Shown here: in pieces, positions 9,032 to 18,563 of the stretch
Layout of the letters: the number at the start of each line of letters is the position of its first letter
How positions within the stretch are numbered: position 1 is the first letter of the stretch
DNA from: Gemmatimonadetes bacterium T265
GTDB lineage: Bacteria; Gemmatimonadota; Gemmatimonadetes; Gemmatimonadales; Gemmatimonadaceae
Reading direction: 5' to 3'
Assembly (NCBI GenBank): GCA_019973575.1
Contig: BPUI01000005.1
Location: 144,827 to 208,826 of the forward strand
DNA length: 64,000 nucleotides
Position numbers and translations under genes: made by a program
Notes under the pieces: generated by a model
The model's input: only the letters and a program-made list of their open reading frames with translations
The model's database searches: none
What the model was told of the DNA's origin: nothing

Positions 9032-9035
9032 CGCG

Positions 9036-11432
9036 GTGCCGCTCCCGCTCCCCAACCTCGACACGCGCCGCTGGTCGGACCTGGTGGACGAAGGGCGCGC
9101 GCTCATCCCGCGCCACGCGCCGGAGTGGACCGACCACAACGTGCACGACCCGGGGATCATGCTCGTCGAGCTGTCCGCCTGGGTCGTGGAGCAGCTCATC
9201 TACCGGGCCAACCGCGTCCCGGAGCGCCAGCTGCGGAAGTTCCTCGCGCTGGCCGGCTACGCGCCGCGCCCGCCCCGGCCGGCGACCGCGGCGCTCGCCG
9301 TCCGCCTAACCGCGGGGAGCGGGAGCGTCGCGGTGCCCGCCGGCTCGGCGTGGCTCGCCGCGCTCGGCGACGGCCGCGTCCTGCCGGCGCAGGCGCTCGC
9401 CCCGACGACGGTCGTCGAGGCCGCGCTCGCGGCCGCGCAGGCGTTCGACGGCGCGCGGTGGGCCGACGTTTCGCGCCCGCTGCGCGACGGGCTCGACCTC
9501 CTACCGTTAGGCACCGACCCGCGCGCGCCGGCGCCGTACGCCGCCGACGCGGCGCCCGCGTTCTACCTGGGCTTCGACCGCGCGCTGCCGGCCGGCGCCG
9601 ACTGCGCGCTTTACGTCGCCGTGCGCGGCGCGCGAGACGGCGAGCGCGAGGCGCTGCTGGACGAGGCGGCCGCCGCGGCCGCGGCCTGCCGGCGCGACCC
9701 GCTGCCGTGTACGCCCTGCGCGCGCCCCGCGGACGCGTGGTGCGACGACGACGGCGGGCCGGGCACGACCCCGCCCCTACCTCCCGCCGCGCCCGCAACG
9801 CTCCCGCCCCACCACGCGGTGCGCACCGCGTGGGAGTACCTCGCCGCCGACGGGTGGCACCTGCTCTCGACGTCGAGCGGCGAGGTGGACGACGAGACGC
9901 GCGGGCTCACGCTCCCCGGCCTCGTGTGCGTCCGCCTGCCGGCGCCGACGGCCCCGCGCGCGGTCGGCGCGGTCGCCGCGCCGCTCCACTGGCTGCGCTG
10001 CCGGCTCCTCGCGGGGTCGTACGACGAGACGCCCGTGCTGCGCGCGGTCGCGTTCAACGCCGTGCTCGTCGAGCAGGCGCGCACCGCGTGGCAGCGGCTC
10101 CCGGTCGCGGCCGGCGTCGTGGCCGGCGGCCCGATCGCGGCCGGCGCGCGCCTGCGCCTCGCGCTCGCCTTCGACGACGACGGCGTCGTCACCGCGCTCG
10201 CCCCCGCGCCGGCCGGCACCGACGCGCCCGAGATCCTCGTCGCCGAGGTCGTCCCTGCGACCGCGACCGCGCGCGGCGCGCTGACGCTGCCGCTCGCCTA
10301 CCTCGGCGCGGGCACCGGGCTCCCCGACCAGCAGGAGACGCTCCCGGTCGCCCCCGTCGCGCGCGGGGAGGCGACGCCGTACACGCTCGACCCGTTCGGC
10401 ACGCCCGCGTGGCGGCGCTGGTCGGTCGCGGCCGACCTCGACGCGGCCGGTGCGCGGGACGCGCGGGCCGCGCTCGACCCCGCCGCGGGCGTGCTGACGT
10501 TCGGCGACGGCGTGCGCGGCCTCGTGCCGGCGCGGCACGCGCCCGTGCTCGCCGCCTACGCGGCCACCGCCGGCGCCGCGGGCGCCATCGGCGCCGCCCG
10601 CGCCTGGGCCTTCGCCGACGACGCCCTCAACCGCGCCGTCGCCGGCGCGAACTTCGCGCCGCTCGCCGCGGCGGCCGTGCCGGCCGCGGTCCTCGTCTCG
10701 CCCGGCGCCGACGCGGAGACGGTCGGCGAGGCGGCCGCGCGCGCCGCCGCGTCGCTCTGGTCGCACGAGCGGATCGTGGAGCTCTGCCCGCCGGGCCCGT
10801 GCGACACGCTCGACCAGCTCGACCCGGCGCTCGTGTTCGCGTGGCCCGCGCCCGCGCGCGCCGCGACGACGCTCGACGTCGAGCGCATCGCGCGCGAGGT
10901 GCCGGGCACGCGCGTGCGCCGCGCGCGCGCCTGGGCCGAGGTCGACCCGGGGCTGCCCGGGGTGACGGTGCCCGGCACCGTGTCGCTCGTCGTCGTGCCC
11001 GCGCTCCCGTTAGGCAGACCCGCGCCGAGCGCCGGGCTGGTGCGCGCGGTGGCCCGGTACCTGGACCGGCGCCGGGTGCTCTGCACGCGGCTCCTCGTCG
11101 TCGGCCCGCAGTACCTCGAGGTGCGCGTGGACGCCGCGGTCGCGACCGTGCCCAACGCCGACCCCGCGCGCGTGCGGCAGAACGTCGTCGCCGCGCTCGA
11201 CCGCTTCTTCGACCCACTCGCCGGCGGCCCGGCGGGGCGCGGCTGGCCGTTCGGCCGCGACGTCTTCCGCAGCGAGGTGCTGCAGGTCGTCGACGACGTG
11301 GCCGGCGTGGACCACGTGCTCGCGCTCACGCTCCGCGGCGACGGCGGCGGGGCGACCTGCGGCAACCTGTGCGTGCCGCCCACCTGGCTCGTCGCGTCGG
11401 GCGCCCACGCCATCACCGCGGAGCCCGCGTGA
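9036..11432 (+). CDS. Second J-type baseplate protein (Afp11/12-like)
   Basis: A 798-residue baseplate protein starting at GTG 9036. The N-terminus is typical of injection-system wedge proteins: PNLDTRRWSDLVDEGRALIP, then TDHNVHDPGIMLVELSAWVVEQLIYR and VPERQLRKFLALAG. The end repeats the gpJ-type segment PAGRGWPFGRDVFRSEVLQVVDDVAGV found in the preceding protein, and one WEYL and one YLGFDRALP phrase are also shared. The two proteins therefore probably form the two wedge arms of the baseplate. Several GTTAGGC motifs lie in this gene as Leu-Gly codons (TTA GGC). The stop overlaps the next GTG. Confidence 0.85.
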   Translation: MPLPLPNLDTRRWSDLVDEGRALIPRHAPEWTDHNVHDPGIMLVELSAWVVEQLIYRANRVPERQLRKFLALAGYAPRPPRPATAALAVRLTAGSGSVAVPAGSAWLAALGDGRVLPAQALAPTTVVEAALAAAQAFDGARWADVSRPLRDGLDLLPLGTDPRAPAPYAADAAPAFYLGFDRALPAGADCALYVAVRGARDGEREALLDEAAAAAAACRRDPLPCTPCARPADAWCDDDGGPGTTPPLPPAAPATLPPHHAVRTAWEYLAADGWHLLSTSSGEVDDETRGLTLPGLVCVRLPAPTAPRAVGAVAAPLHWLRCRLLAGSYDETPVLRAVAFNAVLVEQARTAWQRLPVAAGVVAGGPIAAGARLRLALAFDDDGVVTALAPAPAGTDAPEILVAEVVPATATARGALTLPLAYLGAGTGLPDQQETLPVAPVARGEATPYTLDPFGTPAWRRWSVAADLDAAGARDARAALDPAAGVLTFGDGVRGLVPARHAPVLAAYAATAGAAGAIGAARAWAFADDALNRAVAGANFAPLAAAAVPAAVLVSPGADAETVGEAAARAAASLWSHERIVELCPPGPCDTLDQLDPALVFAWPAPARAATTLDVERIAREVPGTRVRRARAWAEVDPGLPGVTVPGTVSLVVVPALPLGRPAPSAGLVRAVARYLDRRRVLCTRLLVVGPQYLEVRVDAAVATVPNADPARVRQNVVAALDRFFDPLAGGPAGRGWPFGRDVFRSEVLQVVDDVAGVDHVLALTLRGDGGGATCGNLCVPPTWLVASGAHAITAEPA

Positions 11433-12406
11433 GCGCCCGCCGCACGCCCGGACCGCGCCCCGTGCCGCAGCGCGTGCTGTGGTCGGAGGGCGCCGCGCTC
11501 ACGCACCGCGACCTCGGCGACGCGGTCGCGTACGAAGCGCGCCTGCTCGCGCTCCACGTCGCCGCCCTCCACGACACCTGGGGCGTCGCGCTCGGCCTCA
11601 CGCTCGCGCTCTCGGGCGACGGCCGGTCGGTGCTCGTCGGGCCGGGGCTCGCGTACACGTGCGCCGGCGACGCGCTCGTGCTCGCCGCGGCCACACCCGC
11701 GCCGCCCTTCCCGCCGGCCGTGCTCATGGCCGACCTCGTCGTCGGCGCGCCGGCCGCGGGCGAAGCGTGGCCGTGCGAGCGCCTGCGCGACTGCGACGGC
11801 CGCGCGCCGCGCGAGCGCCCGTCGCTCCGCTGGGAGACCGCGGTCGACGCCTCGGACCCCACCGCGCTGTTCGGCGCGTCGCTCGCCCGCGGCGTCCGGC
11901 TTGGCGCCGACGTGCCGCTCGGCCGCTTTACGCGGCGCCCCGACGGCACGCTCGCCGGGCCGGCGTTAGGCGTACGCCGCGTCGCGCGCGGGTTGGCGCG
12001 CCCGCACCTCGGCTTCGGCGCGCTCGCCGCGGGCGCGCTCGCGTGGGCCGGGGGCCCGGCGGAGTTCGTCGCGACGGTGGACACGAGCGCCGCGGGGTTC
12101 ACGACGCCGCCGCGCTACGCCGTCTGGCTCGCGGCCGGCGGGACGTGGCCGGCGGGCGTCGTCGGGCCGTTCGCGTCGGTCGAGGCGGCGGGGAAGACGT
12201 CGTTCGCGCTCCGCGCGACGTATGCCGTTAGGCCGTTCACCCCGTTCCCGGCCGGCGCCGTGCGCGCGCACCTCGCCGCCGCGTCGGCCCTCTGGGTCGG
12301 GGTCGAGGACGCCCGCGGCTGCCCGCCGGCGCTCCTGCTGTCCCACGCCTTCGACGCCGGGCCCTGGGCCGCGGCGCTCGCGGCCCTCCAGGGGAACGCC
12401 CCGTGA
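11429..12406 (+). CDS. Injection-system accessory protein with shared 'LHGWG' module, divergent copy
   Basis: A 325-residue protein from GTG 11429 (4-bp overlap with the baseplate gene). I do not recognise a named family. Residues 12 to 95 look like a diverged copy of a module seen in the next gene and in those at 15644 and 17418: VLWSEGAALTHRDLGDAVAYEARL, then LHDTWGVALGLTL and VLVGPGLAYTCAGDALVLA. The C-terminal part contains ATVDTSAAGFTTPPRYAVWL, which is also nearly repeated in the next gene. The position after the baseplate suggests a fibre-docking or receptor-contact role; this is inference. Confidence 0.65.
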   Translation: MSARRTPGPRPVPQRVLWSEGAALTHRDLGDAVAYEARLLALHVAALHDTWGVALGLTLALSGDGRSVLVGPGLAYTCAGDALVLAAATPAPPFPPAVLMADLVVGAPAAGEAWPCERLRDCDGRAPRERPSLRWETAVDASDPTALFGASLARGVRLGADVPLGRFTRRPDGTLAGPALGVRRVARGLARPHLGFGALAAGALAWAGGPAEFVATVDTSAAGFTTPPRYAVWLAAGGTWPAGVVGPFASVEAAGKTSFALRATYAVRPFTPFPAGAVRAHLAAASALWVGVEDARGCPPALLLSHAFDAGPWAAALAALQGNAP

Positions 12407-13338
12407 CGATACCGCTCGCCATCCCGGACCTCGTCCGCCCCGCGTTCTTCGACGGGCAGCGGCTGGAGGCCGAGGACCTCACCGCGGTTTACGAGTTCCA
12501 CCGGTCGCGGCGGTGGCTGCACAACCGCGCGCTGCACGGCTGGGGCATCGCGTCCGGGTTGGCGGTGGGCGGCGCGAAGGGCGCGGCCGTGCTCACCGTC
12601 TCGCCCGGCTACGCGCTCGACTGCGAGGGGCACGACGTCGTGCTCGCCGAGCCGGCCGAGCTGGCGGTGCCGCCCGTGGCCGGCGCGCCGGGGGGCGGGC
12701 CGCTCGAGCTCTACCTGACCGCGTCGTACGCCACCGACGACGACCTCGCGGCGAGCGAGGTGCGCGCCGGCGTGTGCGAGGGCACGGGCGCCGTGCGCCG
12801 CGCCGAGGCGCCGCGGCTCCGCTTCCAGAACCCGCGCGACCCGAGCGACCCGGCGACGCGCTTCCGCCGCGGGCTCGACGTCGTGCTCGCCTCGGTGCAG
12901 GTCGAGCGCTGCCGCCTCGCGCGCGCGCCGTCGACCGCCGAGCGGCGCGACGCGCGGCCGGCGGCGCAGCCGTTCGTCGCGGCCGGGGGGACGGCGCCGG
13001 GCGCGACGCCGTGGCAGTACTTCCCGGCCGCCGGCGCGCCGTTAGGCGTCGAAACGCGCGTCGACACGTCCGCGGCGGGCTTCCGGAGCACGCCGGCCTA
13101 CGCGGCGCAGGTGGCGGGCGCCCGAGCGCTGCCCGGCGGCGGCGCGCTCGTCGACGGGTTCGCCGCGGTCGCGCAGCCGTCGGCGACCGCGTTCACGCTG
13201 CAGGTGATGCTGCCGCGCGACCTCTCCGCCGCGGGCCGCCCGGTCAACCCGTCGTCGCTCCTCGCCACGCCGGCGCTGCTCGCGATGCTGCAGTCGCAGC
13301 TGCGCTGGAGCGTGTCGTGGATCGGGGTCGAGGGGTGA
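12403..13338 (+). CDS. Injection-system accessory protein with 'LHGWG' module and DTSAAGF domain
   Basis: A 311-residue protein from GTG 12403, overlapping the previous stop. The N-terminus carries the module FFDGQRLEAEDLTAVYEFHR, RWLHNRALHGWGIASGLAV, followed by TVSPGYALDCEGHDVVLAEP. Residues about 205 to 300 hold the RVDTSAAGFRSTPAYAAQV domain shared with the preceding gene and ending in a SWIGVEG strand. Two different shared domains arranged in the same order make these two genes tandem paralogues. Function is not known; baseplate-distal or fibre-related by position. It ends within a few bases of the next gene. Confidence 0.65.
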   Translation: MTIPLAIPDLVRPAFFDGQRLEAEDLTAVYEFHRSRRWLHNRALHGWGIASGLAVGGAKGAAVLTVSPGYALDCEGHDVVLAEPAELAVPPVAGAPGGGPLELYLTASYATDDDLAASEVRAGVCEGTGAVRRAEAPRLRFQNPRDPSDPATRFRRGLDVVLASVQVERCRLARAPSTAERRDARPAAQPFVAAGGTAPGATPWQYFPAAGAPLGVETRVDTSAAGFRSTPAYAAQVAGARALPGGGALVDGFAAVAQPSATAFTLQVMLPRDLSAAGRPVNPSSLLATPALLAMLQSQLRWSVSWIGVEG

Positions 13339-13340
13339 CG

Positions 13341-15602
13341 ATGCCGGAACTGGCGAACGGCGCGGCGACCTACCAGTACCTGCGCCTCGACGGCGGCTGG
13401 CCGTCGTTCGTGCTCTCCGGGGTCGCGGCGGACGATGCGGGCGCGCTCACGCTCGCGCCGCTGCCGCGCCTGGCGGACCCGCTCACCGACCCGCTGCCGC
13501 CGGTGCCCGGGCTCGACGGGCCGGCGGGGGTCGGCGTCGCGCCCTGCGGGGACGTCTACGTCGCCGACGCGGCCGGCCACCGCGTCCTGCGCGTCCCCGC
13601 GTGCGGCGGGCCCGCCGAGCCGTTCGGCTGCCTGGGCGGCCCCGGGAGCGAGCCGGGACTGCTCGACGCGCCGCGGGGCGTGCTGGTCGGCCCGCGCGAC
13701 GCGCTCTACGTCGCCGACAGCGGCAACGCGCGCGTCCTCGTCGTCGACCTCGCCACCGCGCAGGTGCGCGACGTGTGGGGCGTCCCGCGTGGCGACCCCG
13801 CGCCGTCGGACGCGCCCGGCGGCTTCGTGCAGCCGTGGGACCTCGCCGCGGACCGCGCAGGGTATGTCTACGTCGCCGACCCGGGTGCGCAGGACGCTGA
13901 CGGCCGCTGGTCGGGCGGGCGCGTGCAGAAGTTCCGCCCCGACGGCGCCGTGGTGCCCGCGTTCGCCGACGCGGTCGCGGCGTCGCCCGAGCCGCCGGGC
14001 GCGCCGGCCAGCGTCGCCGTCACGCTGCTCGACCCCGCCGACCCGGCCAGCGAGCGGCTCGTCGTGCTCGACCGCCAGCCGCCGCGGCTGCTCGTCTACA
14101 CGACCGACGGCGCGCCCGATGCAGCCGCGACGGCGCGCTGGGCGCAGGCGTTAGGCGACGACGCGACGTCGGTCGCCGCCGGCGGCGGCGTGCTCTACGT
14201 CGCCGAGCCGGCGGCCGGGCGCGTGCTCGTCTTCGGCGCCGACGGCGCGTTCCGCGGCACCGCGCCCGACGCCGGCGCGGCCTCGGGGCTGGCGCTCGAC
14301 TGCCACGGCCGCCTCCTGCTGAACCCGGGGGGCGCCGGCGGCGCCGTGCGGCGCGCGCTCGGCGCGCCCGCCTACGCCGAGTGCGGCACCTTCCTCGCCG
14401 GCCCGTTCGAGGCGCCCGACGCGCCCAACCGCTGGCAGCGCGTCGTGCTCGACGCCGACGCGCTCCCCGACGGCGCGCACCTGCGACTCTTCACACTCAC
14501 GAGCGACGCGCTCGACGGCGTCGGCGCCAACCGCCCCGCGCCGCCCGCGACGTGCGGCGCCGCGCCGGACCCCGGGGTCGTGGCCGACGACGACCCGGGC
14601 GTCGCGCCGCCCGACCGCTGGCGCGCCGCGCCGCAGGACGCGCTCGACCTGCGTGCGGCCAACGCGCCGGGGCGCTACTTCTGGATCGCCGGCGTGCTGC
14701 AGGGCGACGGGACCGCCACGCCGGTCGTGCGCCAGATCCGCGTCACGCACGACGAGGACGGGTGGATCCGCTTCCTCCCCGCCCTCTATCAGCGCGACGA
14801 CGGCGGGCGCCTCTTCCTCGAGCGGCTGCTCGGCGCGTTCGAGGACGTGCTCGACGAGTCGGACGCGGAGCTCGACGCGCTGCCGCGGTACGTCGACCCG
14901 GCCGCCGCGCCCGACGCGGCGCCGCGCCCCTCGTGGCTGGAGTGGCTCGCCGGCTGGGTCGACGTCGAGCTCGGCGAATCCTGGCCCGACGCGCGGCGGC
15001 GCGCGACCGTCGCGGCCGCGTTCGGCGCGCACGCCCGCCGCGGCACGCGCGAACGGCTCCGCGAGCTCGTCGCGCTCTACGCCGGCGCCACCCCGCTGAT
15101 TGAGGAGCTCGGCGCCGCCGGCGTCTGGGTGTTAGGAACCCGCGCCGCGCTCGGCGTCGACACCGCGCTGGCCGAGGGGAGCCCGCAGGGCGCGGTGCTC
15201 GCGTCGACGGCCGTGGTCGACGGCAGCGTGCTCACCGACGGGCGGGAGTTCGGCGCCGCCGCGTTCGCCGGCGCGGCGCACCGCTTCGCCGTCCACGTCT
15301 ACGAGGCCGAGCTGCCCGCCGCGGACGGCGTCGACGCGGGGCTCGCGCGCGTGCGCCGCGTGCTCGACCGCGAGAAGCCCGCCCACACCACCTACCACCT
15401 GTGCGCGATCGGCCCGCGGATGCGCGTCGGCCTGCAGGCGCGCGTCGGCGTGGACGCCGTCGTCGCCGGGCCGCCCGCGCCCGCCCCGTTAGGCACCGCC
15501 GCCGAGCGCGGCGCCGCCCTCGCGCTCGGCGGCGACCCGCCGGGCGCCCGCCCGTCCGCCGCCGTCGGCGACCGCGTCGGCGCCGGCGCGGCGGTCGTCT
15601 AA
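13341..15602 (+). CDS. gpI-type tail protein with N-terminal NHL-like beta-propeller
   Basis: A 753-residue protein. Residues about 45 to 330 are a beta-propeller of NHL-type blades, each with a D-VYVAD or LYVADSGN phrase (for example GDVYVADAAGHRVLRV and DALYVADSGNARVLVVD). From about residue 475 to 620 is the phage tail protein I-like domain: IRFLPALYQRDDGGRLFLERLLGAFEDVLDE and WLEWLAGWVDVELGESW. In P2 and Afp-like particles gpI links the wedge to the tail fibres, so the propeller may be a sugar- or protein-binding addition. Start: ATG 13341 follows a GGGG stretch; a GTG at 13335 in a GTGA overlap is equally possible. The TAA stop leaves a 41-bp gap with a good AGGAGG before the next gene. 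Confidence 0.83.
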   Translation: MPELANGAATYQYLRLDGGWPSFVLSGVAADDAGALTLAPLPRLADPLTDPLPPVPGLDGPAGVGVAPCGDVYVADAAGHRVLRVPACGGPAEPFGCLGGPGSEPGLLDAPRGVLVGPRDALYVADSGNARVLVVDLATAQVRDVWGVPRGDPAPSDAPGGFVQPWDLAADRAGYVYVADPGAQDADGRWSGGRVQKFRPDGAVVPAFADAVAASPEPPGAPASVAVTLLDPADPASERLVVLDRQPPRLLVYTTDGAPDAAATARWAQALGDDATSVAAGGGVLYVAEPAAGRVLVFGADGAFRGTAPDAGAASGLALDCHGRLLLNPGGAGGAVRRALGAPAYAECGTFLAGPFEAPDAPNRWQRVVLDADALPDGAHLRLFTLTSDALDGVGANRPAPPATCGAAPDPGVVADDDPGVAPPDRWRAAPQDALDLRAANAPGRYFWIAGVLQGDGTATPVVRQIRVTHDEDGWIRFLPALYQRDDGGRLFLERLLGAFEDVLDESDAELDALPRYVDPAAAPDAAPRPSWLEWLAGWVDVELGESWPDARRRATVAAAFGAHARRGTRERLRELVALYAGATPLIEELGAAGVWVLGTRAALGVDTALAEGSPQGAVLASTAVVDGSVLTDGREFGAAAFAGAAHRFAVHVYEAELPAADGVDAGLARVRRVLDREKPAHTTYHLCAIGPRMRVGLQARVGVDAVVAGPPAPAPLGTAAERGAALALGGDPPGARPSAAVGDRVGAGAAVV

Positions 15603-15643
15603 CGCGCCGTTCGACGCCTACCCGGCACCACCCAGGAGGACCG

Positions 15644-17356
15644 ATGGGAACCTCAGCGCTCGACTGCGGGCAGGCGGACGCCGCGCTCCTCGCCCGGCTC
15701 GCGACCCCGTCGCGCAACCGGTACTACTACGGCAAGCTCCTCGACAGCTACCACCTCGAGCTCGAGCAGCGCTACGGCGGTGACAAGCGCCGGCTGATCA
15801 ACCGCCTGACGCTCGGCACGGGCGTCCTCTGCGGCCTCGACGTCGCCGCCAACGCCGACGGCACCCGCGTGCGCGTGCGCGCGGGCGTCGCGGTCGACGG
15901 CGTGGGACGGGAGATCGTCGTGCCGCAGGACTCGCCGCCCGTCGACCCGCGCCAACCCACCGACGACTGCGGGCGGCCCGACGGCGCGCCGGCGCGGGGC
16001 GGCGAGGCCGTCACCCTCTTCCTCTGCTACCACGAGTGCGAGGCGGAGCCCGCGCCCGTGCTCGTCTCCGAGTGCGGGCCGGAACGCACGTGCGAGAACG
16101 GCCTCGTGCGCGAACGCTACCGCCTGCGCGTCGGCCGCGGCGAGGCGCCGCCCCCGGGCTCGCTCACCCCCGAGCAGTGCGCGGCCATCTTCGGCCAGCC
16201 GCCGGGCAACGAGCCGCGCCGCACGCTGCTCTGCCGGCTGCTGGACGGCGGCTGCGACCCGCCCGAGGAGACTTGCGTCCCGCTCGCGACGATCCGCTTC
16301 GACCCGAACGGCGGCCTCGCGATCGACCGCTGCGCGCCGCGCCGCACGATCTACAGCAACGCCACGCTGCTCGACCTCATCCTCTGCCTCGCCGCGCGCG
16401 TCGACGCGTGCTGCGGCGGCGACGTGCAGGTACGCGCGATCGAGGCGGTGTCGGGCGGCGGGCAGAGCGGGCCCGCAGGGCAGCCACTCCCCCAGCCGCT
16501 CGTCGCGCGCGTGACCGACGGCGGCGCCCCGGCGGCGAACGTCGCGGTGACGTTCGCCGCGACGACCGGGGGCGGGCAGGTCGGCGCGACGCCGGCCACG
16601 TTAGGCCCGTCGTTCGTCGCGACCACCGACGCCGGCGGCCTCGCGACGCTCCCCCTCTGGGCGCTCGGCCCCGCCCCCGGCGCGCAGCAGGTCACGGCGT
16701 CCATCACGTCGGGCGCGCCCGCGTCGGTGACCTTCGACGCGACCGCGACGCAGGTCCAGGTCGACCTCCCGGTCGTGCTCACGGTCTGGCCGCCCAACGC
16801 GGTCACGCTCTCCTTCAACGCGCCCGACCCGAAGGTCCGCGACTGGGCGCGCCTGCTGCTCGACACGCGCCGCATCGAGCTGACCTTCAACCACAAGATG
16901 AACGTCGGGGACCTGAAAGAGATGCAGTCCTGGCTCCGCGTCTTCACGGTAATGCTGCGGAGCGACCGGGAGGCCGTGGTGCGCCGCGTCGACCTCGCCT
17001 ACGGCGGCCCGGTCTCCCCCGGCGTGCTCGGCACCCCGGGCTTCGCCGAGTCCTACCGGCTCGTGGAGATCGCGGACGGGGAGCTCAAGAGCGCGCGCTG
17101 GATCGTGATGATCCGCGCCGAGGGCGGGAACATCGTCGACACCGGCACGCCCGCGCTGCTCCTCGACGCCGAGTTCGGGGGGAGCGCGCTCACGGGGGCC
17201 GAGCAGGACGCGGTGTGGAACGTCACCGCCGCGCAGCCGCTCCCGCGCGCGGTCTGGGACGCGCTCGTCGACAGCGGCGCCGCGCTCCCGCAGTCCGGCG
17301 ACGGCGCCGAGGGCGGGCGCTTCGACAGCTGGTTCGCGGTGGACGGCGTCGGATGA
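15644..17356 (+). CDS. Injection-system protein with 'LHGWG'-type module and Ig-like domain
   Basis: A 570-residue protein with an AGGAGG ribosome site at 15634-15639. Residues 25 to 95 carry the shared module: RYYYGKLLDSYHLELEQRYGGDKRRL, NRLTLGTGVLCGLDV and VRAGVAVDGVGREIVVP. A cysteine-rich stretch follows (residues 130 to 270). Residues about 270 to 370 form a bacterial Ig-like (Big-1 type) domain with PLVARVTDGGAPAANVAVTFAAT and ATTDAGGLATLPL. The last 190 residues are not recognised. The Ig domain suggests an extended, surface-exposed part such as a fibre or fibre adaptor. Paralogous in its module to the genes at 11429, 12403 and 17418. Confidence 0.65.
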   Translation: MGTSALDCGQADAALLARLATPSRNRYYYGKLLDSYHLELEQRYGGDKRRLINRLTLGTGVLCGLDVAANADGTRVRVRAGVAVDGVGREIVVPQDSPPVDPRQPTDDCGRPDGAPARGGEAVTLFLCYHECEAEPAPVLVSECGPERTCENGLVRERYRLRVGRGEAPPPGSLTPEQCAAIFGQPPGNEPRRTLLCRLLDGGCDPPEETCVPLATIRFDPNGGLAIDRCAPRRTIYSNATLLDLILCLAARVDACCGGDVQVRAIEAVSGGGQSGPAGQPLPQPLVARVTDGGAPAANVAVTFAATTGGGQVGATPATLGPSFVATTDAGGLATLPLWALGPAPGAQQVTASITSGAPASVTFDATATQVQVDLPVVLTVWPPNAVTLSFNAPDPKVRDWARLLLDTRRIELTFNHKMNVGDLKEMQSWLRVFTVMLRSDREAVVRRVDLAYGGPVSPGVLGTPGFAESYRLVEIADGELKSARWIVMIRAEGGNIVDTGTPALLLDAEFGGSALTGAEQDAVWNVTAAQPLPRAVWDALVDSGAALPQSGDGAEGGRFDSWFAVDGVG

Positions 17357-17417
17357 CCGGCCGCCCGCGTCCCGCGCCTAACGACATTCTGAACGGACCC
17401 GACAGGAGGCCCGACCC

Positions 17418-18563
17418 ATGACGACCATGCCGACCACCGCCGACCTCGCCGGCGCGCGGCCGTGCGACCCGGCGCAGCCCGCCGCGGGCCTCGAGCGCAC
17501 GCGCTTCTTCGCGCGCCAGCTCGTCGGCCCGGACGACCTGACGCAGGACCAGGTCTACTTCCGCGAGAAGGCGCGCCGCCACAACCGCATGCTCCACGGC
17601 TGGGGCGTCGTCTGCGGCGCGTGCGTGCGCCGCGGCGCGACCGACTGCGAGGTCGTGATCGAGCCCGGCTACCTGCTCGGCCCGTGGGGCGACGAGATCG
17701 TCATCGACCGCGAGGTCACGGTCGACGTCTGCAAGCAGGGCGCGGGGGAGCAGAGCGGCTGCTGCGGCGACGAGCTCGACCCGTGGTGCGCCGACGTGCG
17801 GGGCGACTGCCCCGAGGGGCGGCTCTACCTCGCCGTGCGCTACGCCGAGTGCCAGGCGCGGCCCGTGCGCTCCGGCGGCTGCGGGTGCGGCTGCGACGAC
17901 GCCGCGTGCGAGTACAGCCGCGTGCGCGACAGCTTCGCGGTCAAGCTCCTCCGCGACCTGCCGCCGCCCTACACGACGCCCATGCAGCAGCCGAACGCGT
18001 CGGCGCTCGTCCCGTGCGTGCGGGACCGCGTCGCGCGCCGGTGCCCGCCGTGCGCGCCCGGGCCGTGGGTGATCCTCGCCGACGTGCTCGTCGGGGCGGA
18101 CTGCCGCGTCCGCGCGGTGGATTGCCTAAAACATCGGCGCTACGTCATGTCGTTCGCCGACTATTACCTGACGTGCGCGCCGGCGGCGGGCCAGTACGTC
18201 GCGCCGGCGGCGGGGCCGGACGTGCTCGCCGGCCGCGTGATGACGATGATGACCGGGGCGGCGGACCTCGTCGACACGCGCGGCGCCCTCGCCGGCGAGC
18301 CGCCGCGCGCCACGGTCACGCTCGCGCGCGGGGACGGCAGCCCGGTCGTCGTGCCGGCGTACTTCACCGTACGGGCGGGCGAAACTGTGGGCGAGCTGCT
18401 CGATCGCGAGGGAGACCGCGAGCTCTACGACCCGGTGACCGACCAAGCGCTCACGCTGCGCGCGCTGTACGAGGGCGCGGGCGTGGACCAAGCAACGTCC
18501 GTCGGCGGGGTGGCCGTAGCGCTGGCTTTGCTCGATGGGCGCCCCTTCAATCCGAGCACGTAG
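17418..18563 (+). CDS. Injection-system protein with 'LHGWG' module, cysteine-rich
   Basis: A 381-residue protein, last gene of the injection-system operon, with an AGGAGG site at 17405-17410 eight bases before ATG 17418. Residues 24 to 92 are the best-preserved copy of the shared module: RTRFFARQLVGPDDLTQDQVY, REKARRHNRMLHGWGVVCGA and VIEPGYLLGPWGDEIVID. Residues 100 to 215 hold at least 15 cysteines in clusters (SGCCGDELDPWC, GGCGCGCDDAAC), suggesting disulfides or metal sites. The C-terminal segment TVRAGETVGELLDREGDREL resembles a LysM-like helix-turn. Function unknown; placed with the particle by operon context. A strong hairpin lies about 100 bp downstream. Confidence 0.68.
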   Translation: MTTMPTTADLAGARPCDPAQPAAGLERTRFFARQLVGPDDLTQDQVYFREKARRHNRMLHGWGVVCGACVRRGATDCEVVIEPGYLLGPWGDEIVIDREVTVDVCKQGAGEQSGCCGDELDPWCADVRGDCPEGRLYLAVRYAECQARPVRSGGCGCGCDDAACEYSRVRDSFAVKLLRDLPPPYTTPMQQPNASALVPCVRDRVARRCPPCAPGPWVILADVLVGADCRVRAVDCLKHRRYVMSFADYYLTCAPAAGQYVAPAAGPDVLAGRVMTMMTGAADLVDTRGALAGEPPRATVTLARGDGSPVVVPAYFTVRAGETVGELLDREGDRELYDPVTDQALTLRALYEGAGVDQATSVGGVAVALALLDGRPFNPST

